Below are positions 1 to 5,236 of a DNA stretch of 7,485 nt, piece by piece. The position numbers were made by a program, and so were the translations under genes. Origin of the DNA: Flavobacteriales bacterium UBA7382 (GTDB lineage Bacteria; Bacteroidota; Bacteroidia; Flavobacteriales_D; Sanyastnellaceae). Below the pieces are notes generated by a model. The model made no database searches. It was not told where the DNA came from and was given only the letters and a program-made list of their open reading frames with translations. The DNA lies in the NCBI GenBank assembly GCA_002469765.1, contig DKNS01000098.1, positions 1 through 7,485 on the forward strand, in the 5' to 3' direction. Every line of letters starts with the position of its first letter. Within the stretch, counting starts at the first letter, position 1.

Positions 1-449
1 GCCATCACGCCGGGAACACCCCGCGTGCCTTCGGGGAAGAGAATCAGGCTGTGCCCTTGGCGAATCATGGCGTCGAGGAGCTGCACTGGGTCCGTGTCGG
101 CCTCGTGTTTGGTGCGGGAAATGAGCACGGCGTTGACCAGATTTTTCATAGACCATCGCCGAAATCCAGAATTGCCGAAGAAATCCTGAGCTGCGACGGA
201 ATGGGTCAGGTGGATGCGGTGTGAGGGGACGATCGTCATCAGCGACATCCCGTCCAAGTGGCTGTTGTGGTTGGCCACGTAAATGACTGGCCCGGATGGG
301 TGCGGCGTTTTGCTCCAACGGTAGCGCAGTCCGATGACCACCCCAAACACAGTCCGCCACAACACCTTGTAAAGGATCCAAAGCAACCATTGACGACCCT
401 TGGGGACGTGGGCGTCAAACAACTCCGAATCGATGGGATTGTGCCTCAT
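1..449 (-). CDS. PlsC-type 1-acylglycerol-3-phosphate acyltransferase (3' part missing)
   Basis: This gene runs off the left edge of the window; 149 codons of the N-terminal part are visible. Members of the PlsC/LPLAT family transfer a fatty acyl chain to lysophosphatidate at the inner membrane to make phosphatidate. Residues 60-66 read NHNSHLD, giving the catalytic H(X4)D motif at H61 and D66. Residues 138-144 read FPEGTRG, the glycerol-phosphate-binding motif. A hydrophobic stretch at about 21-41 (WLLWILYKVLW onward) is a likely membrane anchor. The ATG at 449 is the only reasonable start, because an in-frame TGA lies three codons upstream; that TGA is also the stop of the cytidylyltransferase gene. 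No Shine-Dalgarno is visible, and the 9-base gap suggests translation coupled to the upstream gene. Next to the cdsA-like and CDP-alcohol transferase genes it probably supplies their phosphatidate. The acyl chain and exact acceptor cannot be read from the sequence. Confidence 0.9.
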   Translation of the reverse strand, partial: MRHNPIDSELFDAHVPKGRQWLLWILYKVLWRTVFGVVIGLRYRWSKTPHPSGPVIYVANHNSHLDGMSLMTIVPSHRIHLTHSVAAQDFFGNSGFRRWSMKNLVNAVLISRTKHEADTDPVQLLDAMIRQGHSLILFPEGTRGVPGVM

Positions 450-458
450 GCAGAAGGG

Positions 459-1421
459 TCAAGCGACCATGGTGACGCCGAAGAAATACACCAAATGAAA
501 GAAGGGTGCGGCTGCGGCGGAGAACCCATCCAGGCGGTCCAAATACCCGCCATGGCCAGGGATGGCGTTGCCTGAGTTTTTGATGCCGAGGTCGCGCTTG
601 ATGCCCGACGCGATGGCGTCGCCCATGAAGCCCATGACGGCCACACAAAACCCGGTCAGCGCCGCTTGCCACGGCTCGAGCGGCGTCAAGAATCGCAGTC
701 CGACGGCAATCAGCGTCACGGAAAGCACCCCGCCCACGAGGCCTTCCCAGGTCTTGTTGGGGCTGACTTTGGGAAGCACGGCGCGCCTGCCTAGGATTTT
801 GCCCCATGCGAATTGCAGCACATCGTTGATGCCCACCAAGAAGATGAGGTACAAGAGCAGGCCTTGAGGTCCAGCTGTGAATCCTGGAATGTCAGGCATC
901 TGAAAAAGCAGCGCCAAATGGCTCATGCCGTAAACCCAAGCCACCAAGGAATAGGGCATCAGGGAAATGGACCGCACGATGCCCTGCGTTTCGCCTTTCA
1001 CCACGAGCAGAAATGGAATGAACACGAACATGAGCACGGGGATGAACGCCAAAAACAGCGTGGTCATGCCCAGGTAAGCCAGGGTGTATTGGATGGGAAT
1101 CACGCCGTAGCACACCAAGACAACATTCCTTTCGCGGACATCCAGTTTAAGCAAGGGGTACATCTCCCTGCACAGCGCAAAGCTCAGGAACGCCAATCCC
1201 ACATGGGTGACGATGGGGTGGGCCAAGGTGGTGACAATGAAGCATGCGCACATGATCCACCACGAGCGCGTCCGGACCAGCAGTTCTTGAACGAGCTTGC
1301 CCGGCTTGATCAGGTTCCAGAGGTTCCACGCCACGGAGGAGGCGACCAGAATGCAGAGGATGATGAAAATCACCCATTGGAGTTCTGCAGCGATGTCCCA
1401 AAAGTCGAGGAGTCTGTTCAT
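459..1421 (-). CDS. CdsA-type phosphatidate cytidylyltransferase, YnbB-like
   Basis: A 320-residue integral membrane protein that should convert phosphatidate and CTP to CDP-diacylglycerol and pyrophosphate. About eight hydrophobic segments are visible, starting at residues 14-31. Residues 218-227 (KVSPNKTWEG) match the CdsA family's SPxKTxEG block. Residues 272-298 carry the family signature, with KRDLGIK, PGHGG (288-292) and DRLD (295-298). One signature position deviates: N282 stands where the family usually has Asp after Lys (KD). The layout, with an RTRSWW motif at about 50-55 and GRRxxxPKVSP before the signature, fits E. coli YnbB as I remember it better than housekeeping CdsA. The open frame extends 16 codons upstream to 1469, but I chose the ATG at 1421 because it forms an ATGA overlap with the stop of the preceding gene. 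An orthodox CdsA may exist elsewhere in the genome. Confidence 0.9.
   Translation of the reverse strand: MNRLLDFWDIAAELQWVIFIILCILVASSVAWNLWNLIKPGKLVQELLVRTRSWWIMCACFIVTTLAHPIVTHVGLAFLSFALCREMYPLLKLDVRERNVVLVCYGVIPIQYTLAYLGMTTLFLAFIPVLMFVFIPFLLVVKGETQGIVRSISLMPYSLVAWVYGMSHLALLFQMPDIPGFTAGPQGLLLYLIFLVGINDVLQFAWGKILGRRAVLPKVSPNKTWEGLVGGVLSVTLIAVGLRFLTPLEPWQAALTGFCVAVMGFMGDAIASGIKRDLGIKNSGNAIPGHGGYLDRLDGFSAAAAPFFHLVYFFGVTMVA
1418..1421 (-). promoter_or_regulatory. ATGA stop/start overlap (YnbA-like to YnbB-like)
   Basis: The TGA of the CDP-alcohol transferase gene overlaps the ATG of the cytidylyltransferase gene in the four bases ATGA. No Shine-Dalgarno precedes it, so re-initiation by the terminating ribosome is the likely way the second gene is translated. 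This overlap also decides the start of the cytidylyltransferase. Confidence 0.8.
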
Positions 1422-2029
1422 GGCTTTTTGTTGAGGGTGGCACGGACGCGGCGGAAAGTACTCCAGCACAGTCCCGCCAGGACGACATACAACCCAGTTT
1501 GGGCGTGCCCTTGGACAGGGATGCCTGCCCCCAGGAGCAAGCAGAACACCCCCCAGACCAAGGTTCGGTCGCTCTTGCCCATGGGGCCTTCATAACGCCG
1601 ATTGCCGCCGATCGCCGACCCGAGTACCCCCGCGCATTCGTTCACCGCCGACATCCAAAGCAATGCGGCGACCCAGCCCACGTGAACCTCCGGCAGCAAC
1701 GCCAGCGGCCACAAGACGAGCGCATCGCTGACGACGTCTCCAAGTTCATTCAAGATGGCCCCAGCCTTCGAAGTCATGTGAAACTGTCGGGCCATCATGC
1801 CGTCCAGGGCGTTCAAGGCCATGCGCAGGAGCAGCCCTGCCGCCACAGCGAAGAACCAGGTGCGGTGCTCGAGCCCGAGCACGAAGGCGTACCCCAGACC
1901 CCCGGACAACACGATGGCCATCCACGTCAAGGCGTTGGGCGTGACGCCAGCTTTTCGCAAACGTCCCAGCACCGGCAGCAGCATTCGTTGGAAGGCTGGC
2001 TTCAAATCGTACGTCGTGGGCACCTTCAT
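1418..2029 (-). CDS. CDP-alcohol phosphatidyltransferase, YnbA-like
   Basis: A 203-residue membrane protein of the CDP-OH_P_transf family, which displaces CMP from CDP-diacylglycerol with an alcohol to form a phospholipid. Hydrophobic helices surround residues 35-53, 58-73, 103-128 and 156-192. The motif region is NALDGMMAR (73-81), G90, N94, D98. In the usual family motif (DxxDGxxAR-x8-GxxxDxxxD) all four acidic positions are Asp; here the first and third are Asn (N73, N94), while D76 and D98 are kept. From memory E. coli YnbA has the same Asn residues and shares a LKPxFQ-like start, RMALNALDGM, GAILNE and a GPxGKSDR block (here 148-155). This is therefore probably a YnbA-family protein, not PgsA or PssA. 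The ATG at 2029 overlaps the stop of the preceding gene by ATGA. The alcohol acceptor is not known for this family, to my knowledge, and cannot be read here. Confidence 0.88.
   Translation of the reverse strand: MKVPTTYDLKPAFQRMLLPVLGRLRKAGVTPNALTWMAIVLSGGLGYAFVLGLEHRTWFFAVAAGLLLRMALNALDGMMARQFHMTSKAGAILNELGDVVSDALVLWPLALLPEVHVGWVAALLWMSAVNECAGVLGSAIGGNRRYEGPMGKSDRTLVWGVFCLLLGAGIPVQGHAQTGLYVVLAGLCWSTFRRVRATLNKKP
2026..2029 (-). promoter_or_regulatory. ATGA stop/start overlap (exported protein to YnbA-like)
   Basis: The TGA of the putative exported protein shares bases with the ATG of the YnbA-like gene. With no Shine-Dalgarno upstream, this implies translational coupling and ties the uncharacterised protein to the lipid genes. 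Confidence 0.8.
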
Positions 2030-2829
2030 TCTGGCAGGGGGTAGGTGGGGTCAAACGGGCGGTCGTGGATGCGGTCGCGAGGCAAGTCCGGCGGGAATGT
2101 CCCGTGTTGGAAGAAGTGCAGGAAAGGTTCGCCCAGCACGTCCCACCGCACGTACATCATGTCGTGGTCCAAGGCCACGTGGAAGGCGTCGTGGGCGGTG
2201 GGGTCGATGGCACGCCAGTCGTACACCAAAGGCCCCATGGCCTTGGCCTCGTCTTGCAGAAACCGCATCAGCGGCGTGGCTCGGTTTTCAATGGCGAGCC
2301 CCTTCTTTAGCAGGTCCGATTCAGGCACCTCGGGCCACGTCGTCACACTCAGGTCGCGCAGCACCTTGCCCAACTTCAGCATGCCAAGCTTTGGGATGCG
2401 TTCCATGGCGGTTTGCGGGGCACGCTCCTGCGTTGGACTCCGGTCGTACACGATGCGGGTCAGGTTGGCCATGGGGTGCGCCGCGAGCTGGGTGTGCAGC
2501 AAATACGCCCCGGCGATGTAGCAAATGGCCTTGACTTCTTGGTAGTCCTCCAAACGTTGCACTTCCACGAATGCTTCGAGGGCATCAGAACTCTCCGTCA
2601 GCGACGACCGCAGCAACACGTCCGGAATGAACACGTCCATCCCGCGGTTCGCCCAAAACGCCATCTGCGCCTTGCATCCCTTTCGCGTGCCGCCAAAACC
2701 ATTCAGAATGAGCACGGCGGTCTTTTGGTTCACAGACACACCCTGTTGAATGTGGATGAAGTGCTTTGCTTCCGCCCCGCTTGAGAGCAAAAGTCCAGCA
2801 AGAATCAAGAGCACACGGAATTTCAACAC
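2026..2829 (-). CDS. Putative exported protein, possibly a degenerate alpha/beta-hydrolase
   Basis: I do not recognise this gene as a named family. From the GTG at 2829 it encodes 267 residues. Residues 1-21 look like a signal peptide: basic KFR, a hydrophobic core at 6-15, then a predicted signal peptidase I site after AEA (19-21). The mature part starts like an alpha/beta-hydrolase, with a strand and glycine-rich turn (VLILNGFGG, 39-47) and a later strand plus turn (ICYIAGAYLL, 102-111). In true hydrolases the second would hold the GxSxG nucleophile; here Ala/Gly occupy it and no serine is present. YDRSPTQERAP (128-138) and LDHDMMYV (220-227) stand out, the latter where a catalytic His region could lie. 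The frame is open up to an ATG at 2925, but that start would overlap the GH17 gene by 40 bases and bury the signal peptide behind about 33 residues; TTG at 2826 is also possible. Coupling to the YnbA-like gene suggests an envelope-lipid role, which is inference. Confidence 0.65.
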   Translation of the reverse strand: MLKFRVLLILAGLLLSSGAEAKHFIHIQQGVSVNQKTAVLILNGFGGTRKGCKAQMAFWANRGMDVFIPDVLLRSSLTESSDALEAFVEVQRLEDYQEVKAICYIAGAYLLHTQLAAHPMANLTRIVYDRSPTQERAPQTAMERIPKLGMLKLGKVLRDLSVTTWPEVPESDLLKKGLAIENRATPLMRFLQDEAKAMGPLVYDWRAIDPTAHDAFHVALDHDMMYVRWDVLGEPFLHFFQHGTFPPDLPRDRIHDRPFDPTYPLPE

Positions 2830-2831
2830 AC

Positions 2832-2854
2832 GGCAAGCTATGCATTGCCTTGCC
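2832..2854. repeat. Inverted repeat just before the exported-protein start
   Basis: Six-base arms GGCAAG (2832-2837) and CTTGCC (2849-2854) are perfectly complementary around an 11-base loop, immediately upstream of the chosen GTG start. There is no following T-tract on either strand, so it is not a typical intrinsic terminator. A short mRNA hairpin near the start is possible, but an arm this short could be chance. Confidence 0.3.
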
Positions 2855-2867
2855 CTCGAGCAAATCC

Positions 2868-2873
2868 CCTCCT
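2868..2873 (-). promoter_or_regulatory. AGGAGG Shine-Dalgarno-like sequence
   Basis: On the minus strand AGGAGG occurs in the only sizeable intergenic gap, after the GH17 stop. It is the best ribosome-binding-like sequence in the window, but it lies 38 bases from the GTG at 2829, too far for normal spacing. In the gene's frame the nearest following codons are GGG and ATT. A TTG four bases downstream (2863) is in a different frame that does not encode the signal peptide. Either the true start is unusual (ATT at 2865) or the match is coincidental. Confidence 0.3.
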
Positions 2874-2885
2874 CAGGTTGGGTTT

Positions 2886-3785
2886 TCAGAACTTCCGTTT
2901 CTCGTCCTTGTCCCAGAGGCCCCAAAACGCCCCCACGCTGCCTTCTGTGCCGACTTTCCAGGCTTCGTCGAACGCCGCGAAATAGAACATGTCGATGTCC
3001 TCTTTGCGGGCCCAGGTTTGGGCGTTGATGAAGTACTTCAGCGCGTTTTCGTAGCTGGGCTCCGCCGCGCCCAAGGCCTCTCCTTCGCTGGGCCAGCCCG
3101 TCTCGGTGATGATGATCTTTTTGTCGGGCTGCGCTTGCTTTACTTGGTAATACATCTGCTTCATGTAGAGCAGGGAGTAGTCCATGTGGCAGCCTTCCCA
3201 GTAGGGGTAGCAGTTGGCCAAAATCACATCGCAGGCTTCCGCCAAGGCCGGCCGGTCGCTGAACTCGTAGTACGCGTCGACGTAGCCCACAGGGACGTTT
3301 GGCAGGGCCGTGCGCACCCGGTCGATGCAGGCAATGAGCTCGGCCTCGTCCATTTCCTCGCGGTAGAGCACCTCGTTGCCCACGGCCGCCACGTCCACGA
3401 AACCGGCTTGGGCCAACTCCACGAGGCGCGTCATTTCCTCTTCGTTTTTGTCTTTCTCCTCACCGAGCCACGCGCCCACCATCGTCTTGAACCCATATTC
3501 ATGGGCAAGCTGGGGGATGAGGTCGTTCCCGTCGGTGCAAGAGAAAATGCGAACCCACGTCGTGTGAGGCTTGAGCAATTCGAGCTTGCGTCGCACCTGC
3601 GCTTCTGTGAAGGGGGTCCCTGGCTGTTGGTCTCCTTCGTAAGGGCTGAAGCAGATGCCGTGCATCTTGGCATTGACCAACGAGACACACTGCTTTTCAA
3701 GCTCAGCGTGGTCCAACCGGTCGGGGCCGTCGCCGGCCAGCGACAGGACCTTGTCGGCCCGGTAAGACACGTTCATCAGTTTCAT
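2886..3785 (-). CDS. GH17 family beta-1,3-glucanase-like glycoside hydrolase
   Basis: A 299-residue single-domain TIM-barrel enzyme. GH17 enzymes are retaining hydrolases or transglycosylases acting on beta-1,3-glucans such as laminarin. The acid/base Glu is E138 in VGNEVL and the nucleophile is E228 in ITETGWPS (226-233), both in standard GH17 contexts. The barrel starts near MHGICFSPY (41-49) and ends with FDEAWK (272-277) and a WGLWDKDEK block. Residues 1-40 form a charged lead-in without a hydrophobic core, so no signal peptide is visible and the enzyme is probably cytoplasmic. The ATG at 3785 lies two bases after the symporter stop; an AGGA nine bases upstream, within the symporter's last codons, may serve as its ribosome-binding site. 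An alternative ATG lies at 3776. Behind a sugar symporter it probably acts on imported beta-1,3-gluco-oligosaccharides. Endo- versus exo- or transfer activity cannot be decided from sequence. Confidence 0.9.
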   Translation of the reverse strand: MKLMNVSYRADKVLSLAGDGPDRLDHAELEKQCVSLVNAKMHGICFSPYEGDQQPGTPFTEAQVRRKLELLKPHTTWVRIFSCTDGNDLIPQLAHEYGFKTMVGAWLGEEKDKNEEEMTRLVELAQAGFVDVAAVGNEVLYREEMDEAELIACIDRVRTALPNVPVGYVDAYYEFSDRPALAEACDVILANCYPYWEGCHMDYSLLYMKQMYYQVKQAQPDKKIIITETGWPSEGEALGAAEPSYENALKYFINAQTWARKEDIDMFYFAAFDEAWKVGTEGSVGAFWGLWDKDEKRKF

Positions 3786-3787
3786 GG

Positions 3788-5224
3788 TCAGGCTTCCTTG
3801 GCGAGCTCAGCGCGCTTTTGGAGGAGCTCCTCCTTCAACTGGGCCGCACGCTCCTCGGTGATGTCGTAGTTCTTCATGATGAGCAGGGCGCCAACGACCC
3901 CAGCGATGGGGAGGAGGGAGTAGAACGCCCGCATGCCTGTGACCGCCGATTCTGTGACGTTGCCCGCATCAAACCCCACAAAGGACAGGATGGCCCCGCT
4001 CAACAATGCTGCCACGCCGAAGCCGAGCTTCACCATCCACCAGTACACCGCACCAAGCACGCCTTCACGGCGCTTTCCAGTTTGGAGTTCGTCCAAGTCG
4101 CACACATCTGCGGTCATGCTCATCATGATGGTGAACAAGCTGCCGATCCCAAACGAGTGGAATGGCAACGCGAACAAGAACAGGTATGGCTTGCCTGGGA
4201 TGAAGAGGAACCAAAACAGCACGTAGCCCACAATCGAAATGAACTGGCACACCATGAAGGCTTTCTTTTTCCCCAATTTCTTGGACATGAAGGTCACGAC
4301 AGGGATGACCAGGAAGGTGGTGATCAACGCGCCCACCGAGCCGTGCATGGCAGGCCAGGTGCCGGCGCTTGCCGGGTCGCTGTTGAACATGTAGTGCACA
4401 ATGATCAAGAACGTGAAGGCCGCGATGACGTTGAAGGAGTTGAAGATCAAGAATGTCGCGCCTGCGATTTGGCGGAACTGCTTGATGCGGAAGGCCTCAA
4501 ACGCCGACATGAAAATCTTCCCCACGCTGCCCAACACCGCGGACACGTTGATGGGATCGAAGTCGGTCCGGTCTAAGGTCGACTTGCTCTTCAGGAACAA
4601 CGCCGGCACCATGGCAAACAGGGTGCAGGGAATGGCCACCCAAACGGACAGCGCCCGAACCCCGGAGTCGGCACCCTCTGGGAACCAACTGGGGTCGTAG
4701 AGGATGACCCAAAACCAAGGTGCAATCACCCACGCCCATTGCCCGATGAATTGGGCGACGGCCATGATTTGGGTGCGCTCGTGGAAGTCCTCGCTGATTT
4801 CGTAGCCCATGGCCACGTATGGAACGCTGAAAATGGTCAGCCCGAGGTAGAAGACCAGCGACCAGCTCAGGAAGTACATGAAGTTGTAGGTGACACCATC
4901 GCCCTTGTGCAGCTGCCACATCGCGACGTACGCAATGCCCATCAAGAGTGCACCGATGAACACGTATTGCCGCCGACGCCCCCATTTGGACCGGGTGTTG
5001 TCGGAGATGAACCCCATGACAGGATCGGTGATGGCGTCAAAGACGCGCGGCAAAAACTGGATGATGCCCCAGAGCAGTGCGGCAAATCCGAGGTCTTGCA
5101 CCAAGACAATGATGAACACGCCCAAGGCGGCCGGGAACATTTGGTTGGCCAGCATGCCAAATCCAAAGGCGACTTTTTGGCCCATGGAGACGGATTGGTT
5201 GGAAGGCAAGGTGGAAGGGTCCAT
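3788..5224 (-). CDS. GPH-family (MelB-type) sugar:cation symporter
   Basis: A 478-residue inner-membrane transporter of the glycoside-pentoside-hexuronide:cation symporter family, within the major facilitator superfamily. About twelve hydrophobic segments are visible. Residues 63-68 (DAITDP) carry the two Asp residues, D63 and D67, equivalent to the cation-site Asp pair of MelB. They are followed by the loop SDNTRSKWGRRR (74-85), a hallmark of the family. A second family block at 369-388 reads TADVCDLDELQTGKRREG. The C-terminus (about 455-478) is a charged cytoplasmic helix rich in Glu, Lys and Leu. The ATG at 5224 follows the hydrolase stop by 12 bases with no obvious Shine-Dalgarno; Met14 is a possible alternative. 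Between a GH30-containing enzyme and a GH17 enzyme, the likely cargo is glucose or short beta-glucosides from laminarin-type glucan, with sodium or protons. Cargo is inferred from context only. Confidence 0.9.
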   Translation of the reverse strand: MDPSTLPSNQSVSMGQKVAFGFGMLANQMFPAALGVFIIVLVQDLGFAALLWGIIQFLPRVFDAITDPVMGFISDNTRSKWGRRRQYVFIGALLMGIAYVAMWQLHKGDGVTYNFMYFLSWSLVFYLGLTIFSVPYVAMGYEISEDFHERTQIMAVAQFIGQWAWVIAPWFWVILYDPSWFPEGADSGVRALSVWVAIPCTLFAMVPALFLKSKSTLDRTDFDPINVSAVLGSVGKIFMSAFEAFRIKQFRQIAGATFLIFNSFNVIAAFTFLIIVHYMFNSDPASAGTWPAMHGSVGALITTFLVIPVVTFMSKKLGKKKAFMVCQFISIVGYVLFWFLFIPGKPYLFLFALPFHSFGIGSLFTIMMSMTADVCDLDELQTGKRREGVLGAVYWWMVKLGFGVAALLSGAILSFVGFDAGNVTESAVTGMRAFYSLLPIAGVVGALLIMKNYDITEERAAQLKEELLQKRAELAKEA

Positions 5225-5236
5225 GGTCGCGAGGGT

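Noticed and set aside
1422..1469. 16-codon N-terminal extension of the cytidylyltransferase
   Set aside because: It would overlap the upstream gene by 52 bases and adds a polar Pro/His-rich stretch; the ATGA start at 1421 is simpler.
813..1595. Plus-strand open frame (260 codons) opposite the cytidylyltransferase
   Set aside because: It is His- and Gln-rich low-complexity translation antisense to a membrane protein gene with a clear CdsA signature.
2832..2854. Inverted repeat as a rho-independent terminator after the GH17 gene
   Set aside because: The stem is only six base pairs, the loop is 11 bases and no U-tract follows; the downstream strand continues directly into a coding region.
2585..2863. 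Small minus-strand frame starting at TTG 2863, four bases after AGGAGG
   Set aside because: It overlaps the exported-protein gene in another frame, and its translation has no signal peptide, domain or hydrophobic pattern.
2766..3869. Long plus-strand open frame (367 codons) opposite the GH17 gene
   Set aside because: It lies fully antisense to genes with intact catalytic motifs, shows no recognisable domain and has a composition typical of a GC-rich antisense shadow.
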